Positions 43,355 to 51,561 of a stretch of DNA of 64,000 nucleotides are shown here, piece after piece. Position 1 is the first letter of the stretch, and every line of letters starts with the position of its first letter. The notes under the pieces are model-generated. The model made no database searches. It was not told the origin of the DNA and worked only from the letters and a program-made list of their open reading frames with translations. The position numbers and the translations under genes are program-made. Origin of the DNA: Streptomyces sp. A1136 (GTDB taxonomy: Bacteria; Actinomycetota; Actinomycetes; Streptomycetales; Streptomycetaceae); contig NZ_SSBJ01000012.1 in NCBI RefSeq assembly GCF_004795055.1, positions 1 through 64,000 on the forward strand, in the 5' to 3' direction.

Positions 43355-44202
43355 CCGAGCAGACGACCACCGGGGTCATGTCACCGGACGAACCGGAGGG
43401 GCCCCAGGAGCCGGCACGTGGTGACGCGGCGCCGAAGGACCGTCGCAAGTTGTTCGCCGGGCTGCGCTGGACCGCCGCCGTACTCGTCTTCGCGGTCGCC
43501 GGAGCGGGCACCGCCTACGGGATCGTGCGCCAACAGCGGACCGACCTCCCGGGGCTGTCGACGCGGTCCGACGGCCGCTGGGCGTACCCGGCGCAGGCCC
43601 TGCCCGCACTGCCGGCGGGCGCTCCCCTCCCCGGGGGCGCGGACAACGAGGGCGCCGTTCACTACGCGGACCTGGGCACCCTGCTGCTGACGCCGCCCAC
43701 GGGCGCCCGGTCCGACGCCGGGTTCAAGGCGGACAAGGACGGGATCGTGTCGTCCGACGCGTTCTTGGAGGAGTACCGGGCCGAGGACCGGACGAAGCTG
43801 AAGGAGTCCCTCGACTGGGACGGGCTCCGTAGGATCGCCGGTCGGGCCTGGATCACGCCCGACGGCACCCGGACCCGTATCTACCTGCTGCGCTTCCACT
43901 CGTCGAGCTTCACGGACGCCTTCCAGGGCTGCCGGCCGGACGTCCGGCTGTCCGGCGCCGCGACGCTCGCGCTGGACGCGCAGTGGGACAAGCTCGGCGG
44001 CGAAGGCAACACCAATACGGCCAGCAACGGCAGCGACTTCGAGGTGTACGAGGAGCCCAAGCCCTTCGGGGAGGAGCAGACCCGGTTCGGGTGCCTCCAA
44101 GCGGGCGACGTACAAGCCGTGATCATCCAGTCCCGAAAGGGCGGCGCGGCCATGGTCCCCTTCCACCAGACGGTGGTCCTGCAGAGCCGGCTGCTCGGCT
44201 GA
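43351..44202 (+). CDS. Bitopic membrane protein, third of three coupled genes
   Basis: This is a 283-residue protein with the same layout: an acidic cytosolic head of about 40 residues, one membrane helix (LRWTAAVLVFAVAGAGTAYGIV), and an extracellular domain of about 220 residues. The domain includes WAYPAQALPALPAGAPLPGG, DLGTLLLTPPTGA, SLDWDGLRRIAGRAWITPDGTRTRIYLLRF and two cysteines (about 208 and 258). The GTG at 43351 overlaps the second gene's stop (GTGA). A hairpin at 44232 ends the operon. The gene set looks like one extracytoplasmic complex of unknown function. Confidence 0.75.
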   Translation: MTEQTTTGVMSPDEPEGPQEPARGDAAPKDRRKLFAGLRWTAAVLVFAVAGAGTAYGIVRQQRTDLPGLSTRSDGRWAYPAQALPALPAGAPLPGGADNEGAVHYADLGTLLLTPPTGARSDAGFKADKDGIVSSDAFLEEYRAEDRTKLKESLDWDGLRRIAGRAWITPDGTRTRIYLLRFHSSSFTDAFQGCRPDVRLSGAATLALDAQWDKLGGEGNTNTASNGSDFEVYEEPKPFGEEQTRFGCLQAGDVQAVIIQSRKGGAAMVPFHQTVVLQSRLLG

Positions 44203-44231
44203 GGGCGGGTACGGCCTACCTCACACAGTGC

Positions 44232-44265
44232 GCCGGTCCCCGGGCCAGTAGGCTTGGGGACCGGC
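44232..44265 (+). terminator. Terminator with embedded -10 element
   Basis: GCCGGTCCCC pairs with GGGGACCGGC over 10 bp. The 14-nt loop contains TAGGCT, a good Streptomyces -10 hexamer for the next small gene. The hairpin ends the three-gene membrane operon. Confidence 0.7.
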
Positions 44266-44299
44266 CCCGTACCGCCCACAAAACTCCGAGGAGCACCCT

Positions 44300-44401
44300 G
44301 TGCTTGAGGCAGTCTTCACCTCCCTGCTGATCCTGGTCTGCGTCGGCGTGCTCGCCTTCACCGGCCTCGCCGTGAAGAAGCTGTACCAGGGCCAGCGCTG
44401 A
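44300..44401 (+). CDS. 33-residue single-helix membrane protein
   Basis: This is a very short gene, with a GTG start at 44300 and an excellent ribosome site (GAGGAG, 7-8 nt). The peptide begins LEAVFTSLLILVCVGVLAF after the start residue and ends LAVKKLYQGQR, that is, one membrane helix and a short basic tail. The -10 TAGGCT lies about 45 nt upstream. Good promoter, ribosome site and clean start and stop support a real gene. The function is unknown; it may be a small regulator of a membrane complex. Confidence 0.7.
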   Translation: MLEAVFTSLLILVCVGVLAFTGLAVKKLYQGQR

Positions 44402-44472
44402 TCCCTCGCTGATCGGCCACCGCCCGCCCCGGCCCCCGGAACCCCTCACACAGATCGTCTGAGCAGCCACCC

Positions 44473-45045
44473 ATGATCCAGATCCCGTCCGACCTGAACC
44501 CGGGCCTCGTCCCCCTCGCCTTCCTCCTCGGCACCTGGGAGGGCGCGGGCGTCTTCGACTTCCCCGGTGAGGAGAAGTGCAACTTCGGCCAGGAAGTCGT
44601 CTTCGGCCACGACGGCCGGGACTTCCTGGAGTACCGCTCGCGTACCTGGGTGCTCGACGCCGAGGGCAACAAGGTGCGGCCGCTGGAGACCGAGAGCGGC
44701 TACTGGCGCATCGACGGTGACCGCAAGGTGGAGATCGTCATGGTCCGCGACCAGGGCGTCGTCGAGGTCTGGTACGGCGAGCTCGCCGACCAGAAGCCCC
44801 AGATCGACCTGGTCACGGACGCCGTCGCCCGCACCGCCGCCTCCGGCCCGTACAGCGGCGGCAAGCGGCTCTACGGGTACGTCAAGAGCGACCTGATGTG
44901 GGTCGGCGAGAAGGCGACCCCGGAGGTCGAGCTGCGTCCGTACATGTCGGCCCAGCTCAAGAAGGTCGTCACGCCCGAGGAGGTCGCCGAGATGGCGCGC
45001 AACCTCCCGGACATGCCGGACGACGGCATCGCGTTCTTCCGCTGA
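44473..45045 (+). CDS. Nitrobindin-fold (FABP/UPF0678) protein without heme His
   Basis: This is a 190-residue beta-barrel protein of the nitrobindin/THAP4 family. The signature GTWEGAG is near residue 20, with CNFGQEVVFGHDGRDFLEYRS and SGYWRIDGDRKVEIVMVRDQGVVEVWYGEL. Heme-binding relatives carry a His just before the C-terminal L-A-[ED]-L-x-R-V segment; here the equivalent segment reads ELRPYMSAQLKKVVTPEE and no His is seen. It may therefore not bind heme, a situation noted for other Streptomyces members. Ligand unknown. The ATG at 44473 lies just after a short spacer from the 33-residue gene. Confidence 0.88.
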   Translation: MIQIPSDLNPGLVPLAFLLGTWEGAGVFDFPGEEKCNFGQEVVFGHDGRDFLEYRSRTWVLDAEGNKVRPLETESGYWRIDGDRKVEIVMVRDQGVVEVWYGELADQKPQIDLVTDAVARTAASGPYSGGKRLYGYVKSDLMWVGEKATPEVELRPYMSAQLKKVVTPEEVAEMARNLPDMPDDGIAFFR

Positions 45046-45128
45046 GCCGGAGCCGGAGCGGGAGCCGGATCTGATCCGGGCCTGATCGGAACCGAGCCGG
45101 CGCCGAGCCGGGGCGACATCGCGTGCAC

Positions 45129-45162
45129 GAAGGGGACCGCGGGCCGACCGCAGGTCCCCTTC
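45129..45162 (+). terminator. Terminator between nitrobindin-like gene and nur
   Basis: GAAGGGGACC pairs with GGTCCCCTTC across 14 nt. It ends eight bases before the nur -10 hexamer, so it also overlaps the nur -35 region. Confidence 0.85.
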
Positions 45163-45181
45163 GCGCGCTTACACTGGCCGG

Positions 45182-45637
45182 GTGGTGAGCACCGAGAGCA
45201 CCGAAGGCACCGACTGGAAGACCGACCTGCGCCGGCGCGGTTACCGGCTGACACCGCAGCGCCAGCTCGTGCTGGAGGCGGTCGACGCCCTGGAGCACGC
45301 CAGCCCGGACGAGATCCTCGCCCAGGTGCGCAAGACCGCCTGCGGGGTCAACATCTCCACCGTCTACCGCACGCTGGAGCTGCTCGAAGAGCTGGGTCTG
45401 GTCTCCCACGCGCACCTCGGGCACGGCGCCCCGACCTACCACCTGGCGGACCGCCACCACCACATCCACCTGGTCTGCCGGGACTGCACCAAGGTGATCG
45501 AGGCGGATGTGGACGTCGCCGCCGAGTTCACCGCGAAGCTCCGCACCACCTTCGGTTTCGAGACCGACATGAAGCACTTCGCGATCTTCGGACTGTGCGC
45601 CGACTGCGCCGCCGAGAAGCGCTCCGGCTCCGTCTGA
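45182..45637 (+). CDS. nur: Nickel-responsive Fur-family regulator Nur
   Basis: This is a 151-residue Fur-family repressor. The winged helix reads RRRGYRLTPQRQLVLEAVDALEHASPDEIL and NISTVYRTLELLEELGLV. Metal sites are seen as LADRHHHIHLVCRDC, with His/Cys spacing of Nur, and a second Cys pair near the end (LCADCAAE) that may hold structural zinc. S. coelicolor Nur uses Ni to switch sodF/sodN and nickel uptake genes; this sequence and its place before ygfZ match that gene. Transcription looks leaderless: TACACT at 45170 ends 6 nt before the GTG at 45182. Confidence 0.9.
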   Translation: MVSTESTEGTDWKTDLRRRGYRLTPQRQLVLEAVDALEHASPDEILAQVRKTACGVNISTVYRTLELLEELGLVSHAHLGHGAPTYHLADRHHHIHLVCRDCTKVIEADVDVAAEFTAKLRTTFGFETDMKHFAIFGLCADCAAEKRSGSV

Positions 45638-45658
45638 CGGGGCCGTACGCTTGGAGCC

Positions 45659-46627
45659 ATGACCAGCAGCCCCTTGCTCCATCTCCCCGGCGCCGTACCG
45701 GCCGAAGGCCGCGACGAGGGCGTCGCCGCCCACTACGGAGAGCTGTACGGCGAACAGCGCGCCCTCGCGGACGGCCGCGGCTTCGTGGACCTCTCCCACC
45801 GGGGGGTCGTCACCGTCACCGGGTCGGACCGGCTGAGCTGGCTGCACCTGCTGCTCACGCAGCACGTCACCGACCTGCCGCCGGGGCAGGCCACCGAGGC
45901 GCTGATCCTCTCCGCCAACGGGCACATCGAGCACGCGCTCTACCTCGTGGACGACGGCGAGACGGTGTGGGCGCACGTGGAGCCCGGCACCCAGGAGGCG
46001 CTGATCGCCTATCTGGAGTCGATGAAGTTCTTCTACCGCGTCGAGGTCGCCGACCGGACGGACGACTTCGCGGTCGTGTACCTGCCGGCGGGCTCCATCG
46101 CCGAGGTCCCCAAGGAGCTCGCCGTACGCGAGACCCCGCACGGCCGTGACGTGTTCCTGCCCCGGGGCGAACTGGAGGCCTTCGCCGCCGCGCACGCGCC
46201 GGCCGCCGGGCTGCTCGCGTACGAGGCGCTCCGTGTGGAGGCCCACCGGCCGCGGCTCGGCCAGGAGACGGACCACCGGACCATCCCGCACGAGCTGGGT
46301 TGGATCGGCACCGCCGTGCACCTCCAGAAGGGCTGCTACCGGGGCCAGGAGACGGTGGCCCGTGTCCACAACCTCGGCAAGCCGCCGCGTCGCCTCGTGT
46401 TCCTGCACCTGGACGGCTCCGAGGTGCTGCTCCCGGCGCACGGTACGCCGGTACGGCTCGCCGCGGACGGGGAGGAGGGCCGCCAGCTCGGCTTCGTGAC
46501 CACCGCCGTCCGCCACCACGAGCTGGGGCCGATCGCGCTGGCCCTGGTCAAGCGGAACGTCCCGGTGGACGCCCCGCTGCTGGTCGGTACTACGGCCGCC
46601 GCGCAGGAGGTCGTCGTCGCCCCGTAG
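45659..46627 (+). CDS. ygfZ: YgfZ/GcvT-like folate-binding protein
   Basis: This is a 322-residue protein of the YgfZ family, which helps build or repair Fe-S clusters in certain enzymes, using tetrahydrofolate. The signature KGCYRGQETVARVHNLG, with the reactive Cys, is intact. The N-terminal segment FVDLSHRGVVTVTGSDRLSWLHLLLTQ is the folate-binding fold shared with GcvT. The ATG at 45659 lies 21 bp after nur. A TACGCT sequence just upstream may give a leaderless transcript. Nur and YgfZ may be functionally linked through Fe-S or metal balance, but this is only proximity. Confidence 0.93.
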   Translation: MTSSPLLHLPGAVPAEGRDEGVAAHYGELYGEQRALADGRGFVDLSHRGVVTVTGSDRLSWLHLLLTQHVTDLPPGQATEALILSANGHIEHALYLVDDGETVWAHVEPGTQEALIAYLESMKFFYRVEVADRTDDFAVVYLPAGSIAEVPKELAVRETPHGRDVFLPRGELEAFAAAHAPAAGLLAYEALRVEAHRPRLGQETDHRTIPHELGWIGTAVHLQKGCYRGQETVARVHNLGKPPRRLVFLHLDGSEVLLPAHGTPVRLAADGEEGRQLGFVTTAVRHHELGPIALALVKRNVPVDAPLLVGTTAAAQEVVVAP

Positions 46628-46693
46628 GGACGTCGGACATGGCGGGTCCGGCCATCCGACGCCTCGGGCATCGACGCGTCGGGTGTGGACGCG

Positions 46694-47119
46694 TCAGATG
46701 TCGATGACGATGGTGAACGGGCCGTGGTTCGTGAGCGAGACGCGCATGTCCGCCCCGAACCGGCCCGTCTCCACCGTCGCGCCCAGCGCGCGCAACTGCG
46801 CCACCACCTCGTCGACCAGCGGCTCGGCCACCGGGCCGGGCGCGGCCGCGTTCCAGGTGGGGCGCCGGCCCTTGCGGGCGTCCCCGTAGAGCGTGAACTG
46901 GGAGATCACCAGCAGCGGCGCGTTCACGTCGCTGCAGGACTTCTCGGCCTCCAGGATGCGCACCGACCACAGCTTGCGGGCCAGCAGCGCCGCCTTCTCC
47001 GGCGTGTCGTCGTGGGTCACCCCCACCAGGACGCACAGCCCCTCGCCGACGATCTCCCCGACGGTCTCGCCGGCCACCACGACGCTCGCGCCGTCCACCC
47101 TCTGCACCACTGCTCGCAT
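46694..47119 (-). CDS. dtd: D-aminoacyl-tRNA deacylase
   Basis: This is a 141-residue enzyme that removes D-amino acids (and glycine from tRNA-Ala) from mischarged tRNA. The conserved SQFTLYGD motif is intact. The second signature, usually N-x-G-P-[VF]-T, reads [11 protein letters not shown]. The start [15 protein letters not shown] is exactly the family N-terminus. The ATG at 47119 is therefore secure. It is convergent with ygfZ and divergent from rsiG. Confidence 0.95.
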   Translation of the reverse strand: MRAVVQRVDGASVVVAGETVGEIVGEGLCVLVGVTHDDTPEKAALLARKLWSVRILEAEKSCSDVNAPLLVISQFTLYGDARKGRRPTWNAAAPGPVAEPLVDEVVAQLRALGATVETGRFGADMRVSLTNHGPFTIVIDI

Positions 47120-47251
47120 ACCACCTGTGTACCAGGCGTGCACCCGTCCGGGGCCGATCGGGTGGCGTGGGACTGCGTCGGCACCGCGGTCAGTGGCACG
47201 ATGCAGGGAGGCGGTGCCCCCAGCACCGGTCGAGGGGACGGACACGAACGC

Positions 47252-47833
47252 ATGAACACCTCTGGTACCTCCGTACCTGTACCCGCGCCACCCGCGTCAT
47301 CCACGTCGTCGGCGGGCCGGCCGCCCGCCCAGCGGGGCGGCGGCGACCCGGGACCGACCATCCCGGCCACCGCGCTCGGGCTGCCGGAACTGCGCGCCCT
47401 GCGCCGCGACGCGCAGCGCGACGAGGCGGACCTGAGCTACGTGCGCAGACTGCTGCACGGCCGCATCGACATCCTGCGAGCCGAACTGGCCCGGCGTACG
47501 GATCCCGAGACGCCGGTGGTGGACCGGCTCTCGGAGATCCTCGCGGACGCCCCGTCCAGCCGCAGCGCCTCCGCCCGGCACGTCACGCTCGGCACCCCGC
47601 AGAGCGAGGAGTCGCGGCTGCTGGCGGCCGAGATGCTGTCGGACGTGGAACTGTCGGACCTCGGCGCGCGTACGGACGCCGAACTGCACGAGGCGATGGC
47701 CCGGTTGATCCGCTACGAGCAGCAGGTCTCGCGGCGCAGACAGCAGTTGCAGCGGATGGCGGACGACTCCAGCGCGGAGATCACCCGGCGCTACCGGGAG
47801 GGCGAGGCGCAGGTGGACGACCTGCTGGCCTAG
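47252..47833 (+). CDS. rsiG: Anti-sigma factor RsiG (c-di-GMP-dependent, acts on WhiG)
   Basis: This is a 193-residue protein with two long antiparallel helices. In known RsiG each carries the c-di-GMP motif E-x3-S-x2-R-x3-Q-x3-D. Helix 2 here has it exactly ([16 protein letters not shown]). Helix 1 reads [16 protein letters not shown], with His at the Gln position. RsiG with c-di-GMP holds the sporulation sigma factor WhiG inactive and so delays sporulation. Pro/Ser-rich sequence at residues 1-40 is probably disordered. The ATG at 47252 was chosen; the ribosome site GAGGGGA is somewhat far. Confidence 0.88.
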   Translation: MNTSGTSVPVPAPPASSTSSAGRPPAQRGGGDPGPTIPATALGLPELRALRRDAQRDEADLSYVRRLLHGRIDILRAELARRTDPETPVVDRLSEILADAPSSRSASARHVTLGTPQSEESRLLAAEMLSDVELSDLGARTDAELHEAMARLIRYEQQVSRRRQQLQRMADDSSAEITRRYREGEAQVDDLLA

Positions 47834-47959
47834 CGCGGAGCGGGGCGGGGCGGGGGCGCCGCGCCCGGCGGCCGGCGCGGCGTTCACCGCGCGCACGAGC
47901 GGCGGACCGCCCGGAAATTCGGGCGACGTCGGCCGGGCCCACGGCTAGCGTGAGCGGCT

Positions 47960-49204
47960 ATGAGCGCTGACATCCGGCCGATAGCCGAGCCCGAACTCCG
48001 TGAGTGGATGCAGACCATGCACACCGGGTTCCTGATGGCTTCCCGGGTGACCGACGCCGATGTCGCCCGGCGCGCCGAGCACGGCGACCTCGCCCGTACC
48101 CAGGGTGGCTTCGATAGCGACACCGGCCGCTGCGTGTCGACCTTCCGCTCCTTCACCCAGCGGTTGACGGTCCCCGGTGGGGCGGCCGTGCCCGCCACCG
48201 CGGTCACGAACGTCACCGTGCTGCCGACGCACCGCCGCCAGGGCCTGCTGACGCGGATGATGGCCGCCGAGCTGGCGGCCGCCCGGGACCGCGGCGACGT
48301 CGTGGCGACCCTCATCGCGGCCGAGTTCCCCATCTACGGGCGCTACGGGTTCGGGCCCGCGGCGAGCACCTGTGAGTGGGAGATCGACGTACCGCGCAGC
48401 GGACTCGACCCGCACCGGTCCGTGCCCGCCGACGGCGGCCGGATCGACCTCGTGGACGGCGCCGAGGTGCGCCGCGTGGGGCCCGCGCTGCACGAGCGGC
48501 TGCGCGAGCGGACGCACGGTGCGGTCGACCGGAACGCGCGTTGGTGGGACCTGCTCACCGGCGCGGACGAGATGTCGTCCGCCCCGTACCGGGAGAAGTT
48601 CTTCGCGGTGTACCGCGCTGCGGACGGCGAGGCGGCCGGGCTGGTCGCGTACCGCGCCGACGACCGGTGGACGGACGCGAAGACCCCGAAGAACACCCTG
48701 CGGGTACAGGACCTGATCGCGCTGAGCCCGGCCGCCGAGCGCGTGCTGTGGCACTTCCTGTGCTCCGTCGACTGGGTCCAGAAGGTGCGCACCGGCTACC
48801 GCGCCCCCGACGACCTGCTGCCGCGCCTCCTGCCCGACCCGCGCGCCGCCCGCCTCGTCACCGCCGCGGACTTCCTGTGGGTGCGGGTGCTGGACGTCGT
48901 ACGGGCGTTGGGGGCGCGGACGTACGCCGTTCCGGGTGTCCTCGTCCTGGACGTGACGGACCCGGCGGGCCTGTCCGAGGGGCGTTACCGGCTGGACGCG
49001 GGAACGGGGGAGTGCGCCCGTACGGGGGAGCCGGCCGACCTGCGGCTGGACGTCGCCACGCTCGGGTCGCTGTACCTCGGCGACGAGTCGGCGGTGCGAC
49101 TTGCGGCGCTCGGCCTGGTCGAGGAGGAGCGGCCGGGCGCGCTGGCGCTGGCGGACGCGGTGTTCCGCACGGCCCGCCGGCCCTGGTGCCCGGACATGTT
49201 CTGA
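47960..49204 (+). CDS. Eis-like GNAT N-acetyltransferase
   Basis: This is a 414-residue protein with the Eis architecture: two GNAT domains and a sterol-carrier-like C-terminus. Acetyl-CoA is bound at [17 protein letters not shown]. The catalytic Tyr is in [12 protein letters not shown]. The free C-terminal carboxylate residue is Phe (WCPDMF), as in Eis. Relatives acetylate aminoglycosides or other amines at several positions; the natural substrate is not known. The ATG at 47960 gives the usual [17 protein letters not shown] start. Confidence 0.9.
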   Translation: MSADIRPIAEPELREWMQTMHTGFLMASRVTDADVARRAEHGDLARTQGGFDSDTGRCVSTFRSFTQRLTVPGGAAVPATAVTNVTVLPTHRRQGLLTRMMAAELAAARDRGDVVATLIAAEFPIYGRYGFGPAASTCEWEIDVPRSGLDPHRSVPADGGRIDLVDGAEVRRVGPALHERLRERTHGAVDRNARWWDLLTGADEMSSAPYREKFFAVYRAADGEAAGLVAYRADDRWTDAKTPKNTLRVQDLIALSPAAERVLWHFLCSVDWVQKVRTGYRAPDDLLPRLLPDPRAARLVTAADFLWVRVLDVVRALGARTYAVPGVLVLDVTDPAGLSEGRYRLDAGTGECARTGEPADLRLDVATLGSLYLGDESAVRLAALGLVEEERPGALALADAVFRTARRPWCPDMF

Positions 49205-49281
49205 TCGACCCCGCACGCGCACGGCCGGCCCGGGACGCCCGTAGCATCGCCGGCGACGACTGAACCGAGGACTGGGGATAC

Positions 49282-50049
49282 GTGGCGACACTGGTGGAAC
49301 TCCTGCGCGCGGCCGGCTGCGTGTTCGCGGAGGAGGAGGCGGAACTGCTGACCGAGGCCGCCCGGGACGAGGACCACCTGGCGGAGCTGCGGGCACGCCG
49401 AGTGGCCGGCGAACCGCTGGAAACGGTCGTCGGCTGGGCGCGGTTCCACGGACTGCGCATGGAGGTGGGCGAGGGGGTCTTCGTACCGCGCCGGCGCAGC
49501 GAGTTCCTGGCGCGGCAGGCGGTGGCGCAGGCCGGTCGGGGCGCCGTGGTCGTGGACCTGTGCTGCGGGGTGGGCGCGCTCGGGGCGGCGGTCGCCTCGC
49601 GGGTCCCGGGAATCGAGCTGCACGCGGCGGACATCGACGCGCGGGCGCTGGGGTACGCCCGGCGCAACGTGGCGCCGTACGGGGGCCGGGTCCACCAGGG
49701 CGACCTGTACGCGGCGCTGCCCGCTGCGCTGCGGGGGCGGGTGGACGTGCTCGTGGTCAACGCCCCCTATGTCCCGACGGAGGAGATCGCCTTGCTGCCC
49801 GCGGAGGCGCGGGACCACGAGCCGCTCGCCACGTTGGACGGCGGCCCGGACGGCGTGGCCGTCCACCGTCGGGTCGCGGCGGAGGCCGCCCAGTGGTTGT
49901 CCCCGGGCGGCCGACTGCTGATCGAGACGAGCGCCCGGCAGGCCCCGCTGACGGCGTCGGCCCTGACGTCGGGCGGCCTCGCGGCGCGCGCCGTCACGTC
50001 GGACGAGTTCCACGCCACCGTGGTGATCGGCACCGCCCCGGCGGCCTGA
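49282..50049 (+). CDS. PrmC/HemK-like methyltransferase with variant NAPY motif
   Basis: This is a 255-residue SAM-dependent methyltransferase. The N-terminal domain matches the release-factor glutamine methyltransferase type (LRARRVAGEPLETVVGWARFHGLRMEV, VFVPRRRSEFLARQA). SAM motif I is VVDLCCGVGALGAAVA. The catalytic motif of N5-glutamine methyltransferases, NPPY, reads NAPY here. This points to a PrmC paralogue with a different target. The GTG at 49282 lies just after GGGGATAC. The housekeeping prmC is not in this window. Confidence 0.85.
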   Translation: MATLVELLRAAGCVFAEEEAELLTEAARDEDHLAELRARRVAGEPLETVVGWARFHGLRMEVGEGVFVPRRRSEFLARQAVAQAGRGAVVVDLCCGVGALGAAVASRVPGIELHAADIDARALGYARRNVAPYGGRVHQGDLYAALPAALRGRVDVLVVNAPYVPTEEIALLPAEARDHEPLATLDGGPDGVAVHRRVAAEAAQWLSPGGRLLIETSARQAPLTASALTSGGLAARAVTSDEFHATVVIGTAPAA

Positions 50050-50116
50050 CTTGCCACCGGTCCGGCTCGGGCCCATCCGTTGCGGCCCGGCCCGCACGGC
50101 CTGACACAGGGCCCGG

Positions 50117-50530
50117 CTAGGCCCCCGCCGGCGCCTGGTTGATGCGTACGAGGTTGCCGGAGGGGTCGCGGAACGCGCAGTCGCGCGGTCCCCACGGCTG
50201 TTCGATCGGTTCCTGGAGCACCTCGGCGCCCGACGCGCGTACCTTCTCGAACGTCGCGTCGAGGTCGTCGCTGCGGAAGACGACCATCGGCAGGACGCCC
50301 TTGGTCAGCAGCTCCTGGAGCGCGTCGCCGTCGGCCTGGGAGCGGCCCGCGTGCGGGTCGGAGATGACGATTTCGAGGCCCGGCTGTGCGGAGCTGCCGA
50401 GGGTGACCCAGCGGTGGTCGCCGGAGGCGACGTCGTTGCGGACTTCGAGGCCGAGTGCGTCGCGGTAGAAGCCGAGCGCCTCGTCCACGTCGTTGACGGT
50501 GATGTGGCAGTACTGGAGGGAGATGTTCAT
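50117..50530 (-). CDS. VOC-family (glyoxalase/bleomycin resistance fold) protein
   Basis: This is a 137-residue protein with two beta-alpha-beta3 halves. The N-terminal part reads LQYCHITVNDVDEALGFYRDALGLEV and the C-terminal half GPRDCAFRDPSGNLVRINQ, the usual ending with a metal-ligand Glu replaced by Arg. Members are metal enzymes or drug-binding proteins. The ATG at 50530 was taken. The gene is 10 bp downstream of an AraC regulator in the same direction, so they form an operon, possibly for stress or toxic metabolite handling. Confidence 0.88.
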   Translation of the reverse strand: MNISLQYCHITVNDVDEALGFYRDALGLEVRNDVASGDHRWVTLGSSAQPGLEIVISDPHAGRSQADGDALQELLTKGVLPMVVFRSDDLDATFEKVRASGAEVLQEPIEQPWGPRDCAFRDPSGNLVRINQAPAGA

Positions 50531-50540
50531 GCCGTCCACG

Positions 50541-50993
50541 CTAGGCGGCGGCAGCGGGGCCCGCTTCTTCGATCCTGCTCGACGGTTCCCTCGACGGTTC
50601 CCGGGTCGGCCGGGTGTACACCTTCGCCACGCAGGCGGGCATGGCCGTCACCGCGTGGTGCTCCCGGGCCCGGTAGGCGCTGGGGGTCTCCCCCAGGATC
50701 TCGGTGAACCGCGAGCTGAACGAGCCGAGCGAGGTACAGCCGACCGTCATGCACGCGTCGGTGACGCTCATGCCGCCGCGGAGCAGGGCCATCGCCCGCT
50801 CGATGCGGCGGGTCATCAGGTAGCTGTAGGGGGTCTCGCCGTATACGGCCCGGAACCGTCGCGAGAAGTGTGCCGGTGACATGAGCGCGTGGCGCGCCAT
50901 CGTGGGCACGTCGAGCGGGCGGGCGTACTCCCGGTCGATCAGGTCCCGCGCCCGACGCAGGTGCGTGAGGTTGGCGAGTTCTTGCGGGTCCAT
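50541..50993 (-). CDS. AraC-family transcriptional regulator, HTH-only type
   Basis: This is a 150-residue protein that consists mostly of the AraC DNA-binding domain: two helix-turn-helices in MARHALMSPAHFSRRFRAVYGETPYSYLMTRRIERAMALL and DACMTVGCTSLGSFSSRFTEILGETPSAYR. A C-terminal tail (residues 115-150) is low-complexity. There is no ligand-binding domain. The ATG at 50993 starts MDPQELANLTHLRRARD. It probably controls the VOC gene that follows. Divergent from the XRE gene, it shares a 99-bp promoter region holding a perfect palindrome. Confidence 0.9.
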   Translation of the reverse strand: MDPQELANLTHLRRARDLIDREYARPLDVPTMARHALMSPAHFSRRFRAVYGETPYSYLMTRRIERAMALLRGGMSVTDACMTVGCTSLGSFSSRFTEILGETPSAYRAREHHAVTAMPACVAKVYTRPTREPSREPSSRIEEAGPAAAA

Positions 50994-51040
50994 GAATCGA
51001 CGGTATCACCGGGGAATCCGTCGAACCGGGGCCGTGGGAG

Positions 51041-51066
51041 CTTTTGCAAGCGGCTGCTTGCAAAAG
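51041..51066. promoter_or_regulatory. 11-bp perfect palindrome in araC-XRE divergent promoter
   Basis: CTTTTGCAAGC and GCTTGCAAAAG flank GGCT. A third half-like sequence, TTAGCAAG, follows at once. It lies 27 bp before the XRE gene start, where the promoter should be, so it is a likely operator, most simply for the XRE protein itself. Confidence 0.8.
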
Positions 51067-51092
51067 TTAGCAAGGTGCGGCAGCATGGGCGC

Positions 51093-51485
51093 ATGGCATC
51101 GCTCAACGTCGGAAATCTCGGCGAGTACCTCCGCGAGCAACGGCGGCAGGCCCAGCTTTCGCTGCGGCAGCTGGCCGACGCCGCGGGGGTGTCGAATCCG
51201 TACCTGAGCCAGATCGAGCGCGGGCTGCGCAAGCCGAGCGCGGACATCCTGCAGCAACTGGCCAAGGCGCTGCGGATCTCCGCCGAGACGCTGTACGTGC
51301 AGGCCGGGATCCTGGACGAACGGGACCGCGACGAGGTGGAGACGCGGGCCGTCATCCTCGCCGACCCGTCGATAAACGAGCGGCAGAAGCAGGTACTGCT
51401 CCAGATCTACGAGTCGTTCCGCAAGGAGAATGCCGCGGAGGCCGATCCGGTCCGGGCCGACGACGAGCAGCCCCAAGCGGACTGA
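51093..51485 (+). CDS. XRE-family regulator, mycobacterial Rv0474-like
   Basis: This is a 130-residue DNA-binding protein. The HTH_3 domain reads GEYLREQRRQAQLSLRQLADAAGVSNPYLSQIERGLRKPSADILQQLAKALRIS. A helical region (ERDRDEVETRAVILADPSINERQKQVLLQIYESFRKEN) follows and may dimerise. The next genes encode an HbhA-like protein and a DUF2516 membrane protein, the same order as I recall for Rv0474-Rv0476. The ATG at 51093 was chosen because MASLNVGNLGEYLREQ is the family start. A palindrome at 51041 suggests autoregulation. Confidence 0.9.
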   Translation: MASLNVGNLGEYLREQRRQAQLSLRQLADAAGVSNPYLSQIERGLRKPSADILQQLAKALRISAETLYVQAGILDERDRDEVETRAVILADPSINERQKQVLLQIYESFRKENAAEADPVRADDEQPQAD

Positions 51486-51561
51486 CGCGCGAAGACCTAC
51501 GCACGAATACGCACGAAGAAGACCCACGCACCAACCGACTGTGATCCGGGAGGACCAGCAC

